NCBI RefSeq assembly: GCF_005160265.1
Contig: NZ_CP039865.1
Location: 3,372,828-3,436,827, forward strand
Source: Phreatobacter aquaticus
GTDB lineage: Bacteria; Pseudomonadota; Alphaproteobacteria; Rhizobiales; Phreatobacteraceae
Direction: 5' to 3'
DNA: 64,000 nucleotides
The notes beneath the pieces were generated by a model that made no database searches, was not told where the DNA came from, and saw only the letters and a program-made list of their open reading frames with translations. The first letter of the stretch is position 1. Each line of letters starts with the position of its first letter. The translations under genes and the position numbers were made by a program. Shown here one piece after another: positions 46,592 through 54,778 of the stretch.

Positions 46592-47791
46592 ATGTCGAGC
46601 ACCGGCCGCATGGGCTCAAGAGGCCTGATCGCCGCCATGTGCCTCGGCCAGGTCGGCAATCTCGTGCCCCATGTCATCCTCCAGGCGATCATGGCCCGGC
46701 ATCTCATGCCCGCCTGGGGGCTTTCGGCCACTGAAGCAGGGTTGATGGCCAGCGCCTATGCGCTTGGCTACATGCTGGCGGTGCCGGTTCTGGTGACCCT
46801 CACGGACCGCATCGATGCCAGGCTGATCCTTACCGGCGGGTCGGCGGCGAGCGGGCTGTGCACGATCGGCCTGGGGCTGTTCGCCGATGGCGCGCTGTCG
46901 GCCGCCCTGTTCTGGGGCCTGGCCGGAATGAGCTTCGCCGGCGCCTATATGCCCGGCCTCAAGGCGATGACCGACCGGCTGTCCGGCGCCGATCCCTCAC
47001 GCGCGATCGCCTTCTACACATCGTGCTTTGCCCTTGGTGTCGGCCTGTCGTTCCTGCTGGGCCAGGTGATCGCCGACAGGTTCGGCTGGCGCGCGGCATT
47101 CGTCGTCACCGGCTTTGGCCCGCTGGTCATGGTGGCGGTCGGCCTATGGCTCAAGCCTGTCGCGCCGAAGCCGTCAGGTGGCCGGCTGCTCGATTTCCGG
47201 CCGGTCTTCGCCAACCGCCAGGCGCTCGGCTATATCTTCGCCTATTCCATCCACTGCCTCGAGCTCTATGGCTGGCGCACCTGGATCGTCGGCTTCTGGT
47301 CGTTCATCGCCGCCTCGCGCGGCGGGCTGGTGCCGATCGATGCCTTGGCCTTGTCGTTCCTCGTCAGCGTCATCTCGATGCCGGCGAGCCTCATTGGCAA
47401 CGAACTCGCCATGCGCTTCGGCCGCCACGCAACCATCGCCCGGATCATGAATGCCGCAAGCCTGATCGCCATCGCCATCGCAATCGGCGTCGAGGCGCCG
47501 CCCGCCTTGCTGCTCTGCCTCGTCTTTCTCTATGCCGTCGCGATCCCGGCCGATTCCGGCGCGCTCACTGCCGGCATGAGTGCGGCGGCGACCACGAGCC
47601 ATCGCGGTGCAACCATGGCGCTGCACACCACGATGGGCTTTGCCTTCTCGGCAATTGGCGCCTGGTCAAGCGGCCTGATGCTCGACCTTGCCGGCGGCCC
47701 GGCTTCCGCCTCTGGCTGGCGCGCCATGTTCGGGCTCTTTGCCGTTATCGGTCTGGCCGGTCCGCTGGCGCTCTGGTGGTCGAGACGCTGA
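46592..47791 (+). CDS. MFS transporter
   Basis: The 399-residue product has about twelve spans. The loop after span 2 is LTDRIDARLILTGG, the MFS A-motif in a weak form, and GFGPLVMVAVGLWLKP marks the end of the N-terminal half. Its relatives export drugs or carry organic anions, but the substrate cannot be inferred. GAGGCGAGGGCCC precedes the ATG. It starts 15 bases after the MerR stop, so it may be read from the same message. Confidence 0.82.
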   Translation: MSSTGRMGSRGLIAAMCLGQVGNLVPHVILQAIMARHLMPAWGLSATEAGLMASAYALGYMLAVPVLVTLTDRIDARLILTGGSAASGLCTIGLGLFADGALSAALFWGLAGMSFAGAYMPGLKAMTDRLSGADPSRAIAFYTSCFALGVGLSFLLGQVIADRFGWRAAFVVTGFGPLVMVAVGLWLKPVAPKPSGGRLLDFRPVFANRQALGYIFAYSIHCLELYGWRTWIVGFWSFIAASRGGLVPIDALALSFLVSVISMPASLIGNELAMRFGRHATIARIMNAASLIAIAIAIGVEAPPALLLCLVFLYAVAIPADSGALTAGMSAAATTSHRGATMALHTTMGFAFSAIGAWSSGLMLDLAGGPASASGWRAMFGLFAVIGLAGPLALWWSRR

Positions 47792-47801
47792 CAGAAAGCC
47801 C

Positions 47802-47830
47802 TTGCAATCCGGAACGGACAAGAACATATA
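47802..47830 (+). promoter_or_regulatory. Promoter overlapped by a LexA box
   Basis: TTGCAA at 47802-47807 is followed after 17 bases by CATATA at 47825-47830. The pair fits a housekeeping promoter except for two positions in the -10. It lies 10 bases after the MFS stop and 24 bases ahead of the small gene's start, and the LexA box covers its -10, the right geometry for repression. Confidence 0.55.
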
Positions 47831-47836
47831 GAGAAC
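47822..47836 (+). promoter_or_regulatory. LexA box (SOS operator)
   Basis: GAAC-ATATAGA-GAAC is an exact match to the direct-repeat LexA operator known from alphaproteobacteria (GAAC-N7-GAAC). A third GAAC at 47812-47815 lies six bases upstream, one base short of the repeat period. The box overlaps the predicted -10 and ends 17 bases before the start codon of the gene below. Confidence 0.75.
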
Positions 47837-47853
47837 ATTGTGGAGGCCTGACC

Positions 47854-48072
47854 ATGGCACAGCATTCCCTGCGGATCCGCGACGAGGCGGAGACCGAAAC
47901 CTACGAGCCGAGCGACGCCGAGGTGGAAGAGGTCCTCGCCGAGTTCGACGGCGATCCGCGCCGCGCCATCAAGGCGCTGTTGCAGGATATCGAGGCTCTC
48001 GCCAGCGATCGCCGCGGCACGCTCGCCTATGGCTACATGTACCAGCACCTGGAACTGGTGAAGCTGCCCTGA
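47854..48072 (+). CDS. Small acidic protein, predicted SOS-regulated, function unknown
   Basis: The 72-residue product has an acidic N-terminus (RDEAETETYEPSDAEVEEVL), a helical core with GDPRRAIKALLQDIEALAS, and a C-terminus rich in Tyr (YGYMYQHLELVKL). The spacing of Gly, Ala-Ile and Leu-Leu loosely recalls a UBA-like helical bundle, but I would not name a family. ATTGTGGAGGCCTGACC gives a strong ribosome site. The LexA box directly upstream predicts induction by DNA damage. Confidence 0.72.
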   Translation: MAQHSLRIRDEAETETYEPSDAEVEEVLAEFDGDPRRAIKALLQDIEALASDRRGTLAYGYMYQHLELVKLP

Positions 48073-48134
48073 TCAGCGTCGGGAACCGATGGCTGACTGG
48101 CCGGTTGTTCTCGCGAAACCGAGGAGGCCACGCC

Positions 48135-48407
48135 ATGGCAGTCAAACCCGAATCCGGTGCTCATCAGCCCGAAGCCCTGGCGCTCGCCGCCGAGGCAGCG
48201 CGTCACGGCGGCAAGAAGCCGGATGATGTCGGCCTGGTCGCAACGCCGAAGACCGCACCTGTGCAGACGAGCTCGGCCGCCAAGGATCGTGCGGCCACCA
48301 AGGTTCTGCAGGAGGGCGTCACCGGCAAGGACAAGGGCGCCGAGGCGGCAATCGATGCCCTGCCGGATCGCACCAAACCGCTCGGCGAGGGTCGCGGCAA
48401 GCGTTGA
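48135..48407 (+). CDS. Small hydrophilic protein, function unknown
   Basis: The 90-residue product is Ala/Lys/Gly-rich with no membrane span (EALALAAEAARHGGKKPDDVG; KVLQEGVTGKDKGAEAAIDAL). No family is recognised. GAGGAGGCCACGCC before the ATG is a strong ribosome site. It follows the LexA-linked gene by 62 bases on the same strand, so it may share its message. A hairpin follows 13 bases after the stop. Confidence 0.6.
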   Translation: MAVKPESGAHQPEALALAAEAARHGGKKPDDVGLVATPKTAPVQTSSAAKDRAATKVLQEGVTGKDKGAEAAIDALPDRTKPLGEGRGKR

Positions 48408-48420
48408 TTGGCCAGACAGG

Positions 48421-48440
48421 CCGGGGGCATGAGCCTCCGG
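48421..48440 (+). terminator. Hairpin after the small gene pair, possible terminator
   Basis: CCGGGGGC at 48421-48428 pairs with GCCTCCGG at 48433-48440 (one G-T wobble) around an ATGA loop. Flanking GCCAGAC at 48411-48417 and GTCTGGC at 48440-48446 could form an alternative outer stem. There is no T-run, so termination is likely but not sure. Confidence 0.4.
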
Positions 48441-48575
48441 TCTGGCGCCGTCGATGAATCTCGAGCTGGCAACGGCGCTCGGGATAGCACCCGGTCAGGC
48501 GGCGGCCTTTGTGCCTTGCGGGCGCATGGCTAGCATGGGTTGCTTTGCCCACGCCTTGGCGGCATTCACCCGCGC

Positions 48576-49133
48576 ATGAGCAGGACATTCATCTTCCTGG
48601 GCGGCGATGCTTGGCCGCTCGACAGCAACGTGGAAGACACGCTTCGCAGCAGGCTCGTCGGTCCGGACGATTGTTTCATCGGCCACAAGACCGTCATGGT
48701 CGGCGAGCGGACATTCGACCTCGCACGGCGGTCTCAGCGGCTGCTTGAGGTACTTCTCCCGCTTGCCGCCCGATCCGAGTCGGTGGTCGTCCTCGGACGT
48801 TCGTCGGGCGCACGGATCGCCACGACAATCGCCCCGCTCGTCAGCGCGCAATGCCGATCCCTTCACATCGTCGCTCTGGCCTATCCGTTCGAGAATCCGG
48901 AGCTGGGGCCGGAACCGGAGCGCTATCGTCACCTTGAAACGCTCGCCGTCCCGACCTTGATCGTTCAGGGCACGCGCGATGAATATGGCGGCCGGGACGT
49001 CCTCACGCGTTACGAATTCTCCGCCGCCATCGAGATCATGTTCGTCGACAACAACCACTTCTTTAGCCTTGAGGACGCCGATTGGGATGTCGTGCTCGAG
49101 CGGATCGGGCGGTTTATCGGCGCGGGTGGGTGA
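48576..49133 (+). CDS. Alpha/beta hydrolase, KANL3/Tex30-like
   Basis: The 185-residue product has a compact alpha/beta hydrolase fold: the nucleophile elbow GRSSG puts Ser76 in the centre, Asp135 sits in QGTRDEYGG and His161 in NNHFF, which completes the triad. The family's substrates are not known. The ATG reading MSRTFIFLGGDAWPL is chosen; twelve extra in-frame codons upstream lack support. It stands alone, with 226 bases of non-coding sequence to the tRNA, in which I see nothing definite. Confidence 0.78.
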   Translation: MSRTFIFLGGDAWPLDSNVEDTLRSRLVGPDDCFIGHKTVMVGERTFDLARRSQRLLEVLLPLAARSESVVVLGRSSGARIATTIAPLVSAQCRSLHIVALAYPFENPELGPEPERYRHLETLAVPTLIVQGTRDEYGGRDVLTRYEFSAAIEIMFVDNNHFFSLEDADWDVVLERIGRFIGAGG

Positions 49134-49359
49134 GGTTGCCGCCTTGTGCCGCCGGTCGGTGACGTCGCTCGCGATTGTCCTGGCTCACAATCGACTGCAG
49201 GCCGGCTTGGACGCTTGCAGATCCGGACACAGTGAGAGCGAGCACGAAAAGGACCGCGCGAAGGCGGCCTCTTTGAGCCGAGAGCAGATTGCTCAAGAGC
49301 ACTCGACGACCGCGGAACGGCCGGTCGATCTCAAACTGATTGGGCGATAAAGGGAAAAT

Positions 49360-49436
49360 TGGTCGGAGTGCAGAGATTTGAACTCTGGACCCCTTGCACC
49401 CCATGCAAGTGCGCTACCGGGCTGCGCTACACTCCG
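49360..49436 (-). tRNA. tRNA-Pro (anticodon GGG)
   Basis: On the minus strand the acceptor CGGAGTG pairs with CACTCCG, with discriminator A and an encoded CCA end. The D arm (GCGCAGCCCGGTAGCGC), the anticodon arm CTTGC-ATGGGGT-GCAAG (GGG at the centre) and the T arm CAGAG-TTCAAAT-CTCTG all pair properly. It reads CCC and CCU codons. A short T-run follows the CCA. It begins 16 bases after the stop of the O-antigen ligase gene on the same strand. Confidence 0.95.
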
Positions 49437-49451
49437 ACCGTGCGAGGGGAT

Positions 49452-50714
49452 TTAGTTGGTTTCGCGCCGAACCGCAACCCGCTCAGCGACACACAATCCC
49501 CACAAGAGCCCGCCGAGCACCCAGAAATGGCGCCAATGCTCGGTATCGATGATCTTTCCTTCGAAGGCGAGGCCGGAAAAACTGGCGAAAAGGGCGATGG
49601 CCACTGGCTGCGTCGGGCGGAATCGCAGCGATGCGGCCAATCCGACCACCAATGTCAGCCCCACCAGCACGTGATAGGCGATCCCGGCGGTCCAGCCGCC
49701 CGACATGAAAGAGTTGAGATAGACGTTGTGCGCATCCTCGGGAAAGAAGCGGCTGAACTGCAGCGGGCCGATGCCATTCGGCAGGTCCAGCGCCATCTGC
49801 CAGCCGTAGACGTGCCGGCCGAATCGACCCATCGGCCCGTTGTCATAGGACTGGTTGAAATTGGCGCGCTCGCGCATCAACTCGGCGACCTTGTCGAATG
49901 ACAGCGCCACCACGATAAGGCCGGCCAGCAGAACGAGACCGGCGGCGCAGACGATGATGATGCGCGCGCGCTCGTGCCGTGAGCGGGCCACCAGAAACAG
50001 GAGCGCGATCATCAGCACGGCCGAGAGGCCGAAATGGATCCAGGCGCCGCGCGAGAATGACAGCAAGAGCCCCAGCATGGTGACGCCGAGCACCGCGCCC
50101 GCCTTCACCATGGCGCGCCCCGATCCCCGGAAGAACACCTGGATCGCCATCAGCATGGGAAAGATCAGGAAGGGGCCGAAGACATTGGGATCGTTGAACG
50201 TGCCCTTGGCGCGGCCGTAGAGCGTGAAGAGGTCGAAGGCGCCGGGGAACAGCCGGAAATAGCCTGCAATGCCGGCAAGGGTGGCGATCAGGGCCGCCAG
50301 CGTCCAGCCTTTCACGATGATCGCCAGCCGGGCCTCGGCATTTTCCGCCGCGATCATGGCGAAGAACACCATGGTGATGGCGAGATACCAGGAGACCGCC
50401 ACCCAGGGCACCACCTTGAGCGAACCAAGCACCGGGATCGCCGCAATCGTCAGGCCCAGGCAATAGGCGACCAGCGTGAAGATCAGCGGCATGTGCACGC
50501 GCTGCAGCGTCAGGGCGCCGGTGATGCAGAAGGCACCGATCGCCAGCGCCGCGCCGATCTCATAGGGCGATGGTTCGGCGAACACGAAGGCGCCGCCGAC
50601 CATCATCAGGAACAGGAGCTTCTGGCGAAAGCCCTCGAACCGCTCGGTCCCATGCGAAAGCCGCCGCGGGGGTGCCGCGGCGGCCGGACCGGGAAGGGCC
50701 GAGGTCAGGCTCAA
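49452..50714 (-). CDS. O-antigen ligase / exopolysaccharide polymerase (Wzy_C type)
   Basis: The 420-residue product is an inner-membrane protein with ten or more spans. It carries the large periplasmic loop with GTFNDPNVFGPF and the LLLSFSRGAWIHF motif of the Wzy_C family, which polymerise or ligate surface polysaccharide. No ATG or GTG fits the N-terminus, since the first span begins soon after. The best start is a TTG that overlaps the sugar-transferase stop by four bases (TTGA), giving MSLTSALPGPAAAAP. The tRNA lies directly downstream. Confidence 0.85.
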   Translation of the reverse strand: MSLTSALPGPAAAAPPRRLSHGTERFEGFRQKLLFLMMVGGAFVFAEPSPYEIGAALAIGAFCITGALTLQRVHMPLIFTLVAYCLGLTIAAIPVLGSLKVVPWVAVSWYLAITMVFFAMIAAENAEARLAIIVKGWTLAALIATLAGIAGYFRLFPGAFDLFTLYGRAKGTFNDPNVFGPFLIFPMLMAIQVFFRGSGRAMVKAGAVLGVTMLGLLLSFSRGAWIHFGLSAVLMIALLFLVARSRHERARIIIVCAAGLVLLAGLIVVALSFDKVAELMRERANFNQSYDNGPMGRFGRHVYGWQMALDLPNGIGPLQFSRFFPEDAHNVYLNSFMSGGWTAGIAYHVLVGLTLVVGLAASLRFRPTQPVAIALFASFSGLAFEGKIIDTEHWRHFWVLGGLLWGLCVAERVAVRRETN

Positions 50715-52264
50715 AAGGCGTTCTCGCGGTGGCTCGCCAGCGAGATCGGCGTCTTGGCGAGAATGTAGAGGTCGAACAGGATCGACCAGTTCTCGATGTA
50801 ATAGAGGTCGTGCTCGACGCGCCGCTGGATCTTCTCCGGCGTGTCGGTCTCGCCGCGCCAGCCATTCACCTGCGCCCAGCCGGTAATGCCGGGCTTCACC
50901 TTGTGGCGGGCGAAATAGCCGTCGACCACATCGCCATAGAGCTGGTTGGCCGCCTTGGCATGGACGGCATGGGGGCGGGGACCGACCAGCGACAGGTCGT
51001 TCTTGAACACGACGTTGAACAGCTGCGGCAGCTCGTCGATCGAGGTCTTGCGAATGAACCGGCCGACGCGGGTGACGCGCGGGTCGCCCTTGGTGACGAG
51101 CTTGGAGGCGGTCGCGTCGCTCATGTCGGTATACATGGAGCGGAACTTGAACACCTCGATCATCTCGTTGTTGAAGCCATAGCGCTTCTGGCGGAAGAAC
51201 ACCGGACCCTTGTTGTCCAGCTTCACGGCGATGGCGGTCAAAAGGAAGATCGGCGACAGCGCGATCAGCGCACAGGTGCCGACAATCTTGTCGAACACCC
51301 ATTTCAGCACGACGTCCCAGTCCTGGATCGGTTTGTCGAACACGTCGAGCACCGGGACATTGCCGATATAGGAATAGGCGCGCGGTCTGAACCGGAGCTT
51401 GGCGGCGTGGGCGGCCAGGCGAATGTCGACCGGCAGCACCCAGAGCTTGCGCAACATGTGCAGCACGCGGGTCTCGGCGGTCATCGGGATGGTGACGATG
51501 ACAAGGTCGACGCGGGTGCGGCGGGCGAATTCCACCAGATCATCGACAGTGCCGAGTTTCGGCACATTGGCGGCATGCGCTGGCGAACGGACATCGGTGC
51601 GGTCGTCGAACGTGCCGCAGATGGTGACGTCGGAATCGCGCTGCGCCTGGATTGAGCGGATCAGCTCTTCCGCGGCTTCGCCGCCGCCCACCACGACGGC
51701 GCGGCGCTGCAGACGGCCGGCACGCGACCAGGTCTTGACGATCTGAGCCAGGCCGATGCGGAACACGGCGAGAATGCCGAGGCCGCTCGCATACCAGGTG
51801 CCGAGCCAGAAGCGCGACAATTCCTCGCCGGCCTTGAGGAAGAAGGCGACCGCAAAGGCAATGAGAAACACCAGCGTCCAGGCCACCACAAGGCGGCCGA
51901 ACTGAGCGACATGGGTGCGGAAGACGTGGACGTCGTAGAGGCCCGCTGCCTGGAAGGCGAGGGTCGTCAACATGGCAAGGCCGAACAGGCCGACCGTCGA
52001 GGTCCATTGCACGCCGTTGTCGGGATAGACCCAGCCCATATAGATCGTGGCGCCGAGGAACAGGACCAGCGTGAACTCGATCAGGCGGACGATGCCGCCG
52101 AGCACGACCGGCGAATAGGCGGCGCCAACTTCTTCACCGGCGATCCGCGCGGCAAGGTCGGAAAGGTCGCGCCGGGGTTCGGCCGGAGATTGCGGTTGGG
52201 CCGCGGCTGGCCCTGCGCCTTCTTCGACGGCCTTGATGATGTCGCGTCCGGTAAAGCCAAACAT
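50711..52264 (-). CDS. Undecaprenyl-phosphate sugar phosphotransferase (exopolysaccharide initiation)
   Basis: It puts the first sugar phosphate on the lipid carrier. The 517-residue product has five hydrophobic spans, a Rossmann-like middle domain (RRAVVVGGGEAAEELIRS), and the C-terminal bacterial sugar transferase domain with GPVFFRQKRYGF, FKFRSMYTD, RKTSIDELPQLFNV and LSLVGPRPH, the last typical of the PssY/WcaJ group. The ATG gives MFGFTGRDII; a TTG five codons upstream is less likely. It is the lead gene of the ligase pair. Confidence 0.93.
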   Translation of the reverse strand: MFGFTGRDIIKAVEEGAGPAAAQPQSPAEPRRDLSDLAARIAGEEVGAAYSPVVLGGIVRLIEFTLVLFLGATIYMGWVYPDNGVQWTSTVGLFGLAMLTTLAFQAAGLYDVHVFRTHVAQFGRLVVAWTLVFLIAFAVAFFLKAGEELSRFWLGTWYASGLGILAVFRIGLAQIVKTWSRAGRLQRRAVVVGGGEAAEELIRSIQAQRDSDVTICGTFDDRTDVRSPAHAANVPKLGTVDDLVEFARRTRVDLVIVTIPMTAETRVLHMLRKLWVLPVDIRLAAHAAKLRFRPRAYSYIGNVPVLDVFDKPIQDWDVVLKWVFDKIVGTCALIALSPIFLLTAIAVKLDNKGPVFFRQKRYGFNNEMIEVFKFRSMYTDMSDATASKLVTKGDPRVTRVGRFIRKTSIDELPQLFNVVFKNDLSLVGPRPHAVHAKAANQLYGDVVDGYFARHKVKPGITGWAQVNGWRGETDTPEKIQRRVEHDLYYIENWSILFDLYILAKTPISLASHRENAF

Positions 52265-52441
52265 GTCCGGTTCTCTCAACGTCTCGTCCTGAGCCGGCGC
52301 GCATCGGAATTCCCGGCACGCACCGAAGTTGCCGGAGGTTAGGTTGGAAACGTTGCTTTTCCTTTAGGAAGGCAGACGCCGGTTGCGCTGCCATGCCCGT
52401 ATCCTATTGTGGCGCCAGACCGGCACCAGGGGATGATCGTC

Positions 52442-52885
52442 ATGGCCCAGCGCATGGAATGGTGGATGGGCGCGGTGATGGCCGCCACCCTGCAGATTGG
52501 TCCGGCAGCGGCGCAGTCCCTGCCGCGAGAGGTGGAGGCGGCACGGCGCAGCGCCGGCGAGGCCTGCATCGGACGTGTCGAATTCGCACCCGGCTATATC
52601 CAGATGGTCGATTTCAACGGCGACGGTCGGCCAGATTATCTCGTCAACGAGGAAATGGTGAAATGTCCAGGCGCCCCGCCCTTGTTCTGCGGCTCGGGCG
52701 GCTGCAGTTGGGCGCTCTACCTGTCGGGGGCGGGCGGCGGCTACCGCAAGGTGCTCGACGGGCTGGACTACAAGCTGACCATCGAGCGATCGGCGACACC
52801 TCCCATCCTGGGAACAGAAGGGCGCGGCGGCAGGAGCCGCTACCAGTGGAACGGACGCGCCATGGCAAGGATCGGTGGCCGCTAA
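52442..52885 (+). CDS. Secreted protein with an FG-GAP-like calcium-binding segment
   Basis: The 147-residue product has a signal peptide (MAQRMEWWMGAVMAATLQIG, then PAAAQ). The mature part contains VDFNGDGRPDYLV, the D-x-D/N-x-D-G-x-x-D loop of FG-GAP/VCBS repeats, and two Cys pairs (KCPG, FCGSGGCSW). No enzyme motif is visible. The second ATG is chosen because AGGGG then lies nine bases upstream. It sits on the opposite strand to the exopolysaccharide genes on both sides and may help in surface attachment, but that is a guess. Confidence 0.65.
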   Translation: MAQRMEWWMGAVMAATLQIGPAAAQSLPREVEAARRSAGEACIGRVEFAPGYIQMVDFNGDGRPDYLVNEEMVKCPGAPPLFCGSGGCSWALYLSGAGGGYRKVLDGLDYKLTIERSATPPILGTEGRGGRSRYQWNGRAMARIGGR

Positions 52886-52895
52886 GCGGCGGACG

Positions 52896-54014
52896 TCACG
52901 GCTTCGCCATGGCCTCGCGATAGGCGGCCAGCACGCCCTCGGTCATCGCGCCAATGGAGAAGCCCTCGGCAATGCGCGCCTTGAGCCGACTTGCGGCGGC
53001 AGCGGTCTCCTCGGGCGCATCGAGCCGTTGCACAATGGCATTCGCCAGCACCTCCGCATCGCCTGGCGTCACCAGCAGGCCGGCATCGGGGCCGAATATC
53101 TCGCCGATCCCACCCACGGCGGTGGCGATCTGGGCCAGGCCGCAGGCACCGGCCTCGAGCACCACATAGGGCAACGATTCCGCGCGCGACGGCACCAGCA
53201 GAAGCTTGCCGCGCGCAAAGGCCTCGCGGGCGGGCAGGGCGCCTGGAAAGGTCACCTGATCGGCCAGTCCGAGGGAGGCGGCCATGTCGCGGAATGCCTG
53301 TGCCTCTGGCCCGGCGCCGACAATCGTCGCGGTCAAGCGGCGGCCCTGGCCGTTGAGGCGCGTGATAGCCTGCAGCATCACGTCGACGCCCTTCAGGTGG
53401 CGCAATTCGCCGATGAACAGGAGGTCGGTCGCGTCCGGGCGCTGGATCACCGGCTCGAATTCGGAGGCGCCGACGCCGTTATGGACGACGCGCACAAGCC
53501 CCTTGGGATCGCAGACCTTGGCGGCGAACGTATCGCGGCCATAGGCGCTCTCGAACAGGAACAGGTCGGTACGCTTCGCCAGGAATTCTTCCAGCGTCAG
53601 ATAGACGAAGCCGACTGCGGTCGAGCGCGAATAGTGCAGGCTACCGCCATGCGGCGTGTAGACCTTGATCCGCTTAGCCCCGACGAGCCGCGCATAGGCG
53701 CCGCCCTTGGAGCCATGGCCATGGACGATGTCGATGGAGAGTTCCCTCAATCGGGCGATCACATGCCGGCCAGCCGACCAGTCGGACAGGCCGAGTTCGC
53801 GGCTCATCGGCACCCGGCTGACGCCGAAGGCCAGCGTCGGGGCGAGATCAGCCAGCATCCTGTCGGCACGGTCGCCGCCGGTGGAGGCATCGGCGACGAT
53901 GCCGACGCGATGGCCGCGGGCGGTCTGCTCGGCTGCGAGGTCGACGACATGGCGAAACAGGCCGCCGACCGGCGAGCGCATCACATGGAGGATGGCGAGG
54001 CTGTCGAGCGCCAC
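52896..54014 (-). CDS. Glycosyltransferase family 4
   Basis: The 372-residue product has the GT4 pattern: N-terminal HVMRSPVGGLFRHVVDLAAE with a Gly-rich donor loop, HGHGSKGGAYARL, and the C-terminal GT-B domain with LLFIGELRHLKGVDVML, then PSRAESLPYVVLEAGACGLAQIAT, the E-x7-E region that binds the nucleotide. It adds a sugar to the growing exopolysaccharide unit; donor and acceptor are not known. The start is GTG. It follows the export lipoprotein gene with five bases between. Confidence 0.88.
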   Translation of the reverse strand: MALDSLAILHVMRSPVGGLFRHVVDLAAEQTARGHRVGIVADASTGGDRADRMLADLAPTLAFGVSRVPMSRELGLSDWSAGRHVIARLRELSIDIVHGHGSKGGAYARLVGAKRIKVYTPHGGSLHYSRSTAVGFVYLTLEEFLAKRTDLFLFESAYGRDTFAAKVCDPKGLVRVVHNGVGASEFEPVIQRPDATDLLFIGELRHLKGVDVMLQAITRLNGQGRRLTATIVGAGPEAQAFRDMAASLGLADQVTFPGALPAREAFARGKLLLVPSRAESLPYVVLEAGACGLAQIATAVGGIGEIFGPDAGLLVTPGDAEVLANAIVQRLDAPEETAAAASRLKARIAEGFSIGAMTEGVLAAYREAMAKP

Positions 54015-54019
54015 AGGTG

Positions 54020-54640
54020 TCAGAACCAGCGCTCGCGCACGACGATCGTGTCGCCTGGTACCATCTGGTGGGTGAGGGGCACATCGGCGCGATAGAGCTG
54101 GCCGTCGACCTTGCGCGTGACTTCGATGCTCCAGCGATTGGCGCGCGGGGTGAAACCTCCGGCGATGGCGATGGCGTTCTGCACGGTCATGCCGTTGACG
54201 AAGGGAAACTGCCCGCCTGCGGTAACCTCGCCCATGATGAAGAAGGGTCGGTAGGTGTCGATCTCGACCGAGACGCTGGGATCGCGGATATAACCGCCGC
54301 GCAGCCTGGAGGCGATTTCCCGGCCGAGGGCTTCGGTGGAACGCCCGGAGGCCGGCACCGCACCGATCAGCGGCATGGCGATATTGCCGGTGGAATCGAC
54401 GGCATAGGAATTGGTCAGGCCTTCCTGGCCGAACACCACGACGCGCAGGCGGTCGCCGGTATCCAGCACATAGGGCCCGCGGGGGGCGATGGCCTCATGG
54501 GGCACCAGCGTACCCTGCTCGCGCAAGGGGCCGGCGACGCCGCGGGTCGTGTCGACCAGCGTGCCTGGCCCGGAGGCGGGACGGCCGGCGCAGCCGGCCA
54601 GGGCCAGCGCTGCGATGGCCGCAACGAGGAACCGACGCAT
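54020..54640 (-). CDS. Polysaccharide export lipoprotein (Wza/OtnA family)
   Basis: Such proteins form the outer-membrane exit for surface polysaccharide. The 206-residue product has the lipobox LAGC (Cys17) and the PES domain: YVLDTGDRLRVVVFGQEGL near residues 57-75, then a SLBB-like region (FFIMGEVTAGGQFPFVNGMTV, in parts) ending VPGDTIVVRERWF. The length is that of the short Wza relatives in alphaproteobacteria, without the C-terminal helix that makes the barrel, so another protein may finish the pore. It is divergent from the Wzc-like gene. Confidence 0.92.
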   Translation of the reverse strand: MRRFLVAAIAALALAGCAGRPASGPGTLVDTTRGVAGPLREQGTLVPHEAIAPRGPYVLDTGDRLRVVVFGQEGLTNSYAVDSTGNIAMPLIGAVPASGRSTEALGREIASRLRGGYIRDPSVSVEIDTYRPFFIMGEVTAGGQFPFVNGMTVQNAIAIAGGFTPRANRWSIEVTRKVDGQLYRADVPLTHQMVPGDTIVVRERWF

Positions 54641-54656
54641 GACCTTCAGTCCTTGC

Positions 54657-54700
54657 TAACCACAATGCTCATGGAGAGCGATCATGGCGGAGCGTGGTTA
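54657..54700. promoter_or_regulatory. Inverted repeat in the divergent exopolysaccharide promoter region
   Basis: TAACCAC at 54657-54663 is matched by GTGGTTA at 54694-54700, seven perfect bases 30 apart (about four DNA turns from centre to centre). It lies just upstream of the wza-like gene and about 80 bases before the Wzc-like start. The arms could bind a shared regulator; no known consensus fits. Confidence 0.35.
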
Positions 54701-54778
54701 AGAAAGCCTGAGTGGCGCCGGTATTCTGATGCAGGGCCATTTTGAGCATTAACGCGATGGCAACCCTAATGATTTCTG

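Noticed and set aside
49134-49359. Attachment site or genomic island edge next to tRNA-Pro
   Set aside because: No integrase gene, no repeat of the tRNA 3' end and no change of composition on either side.
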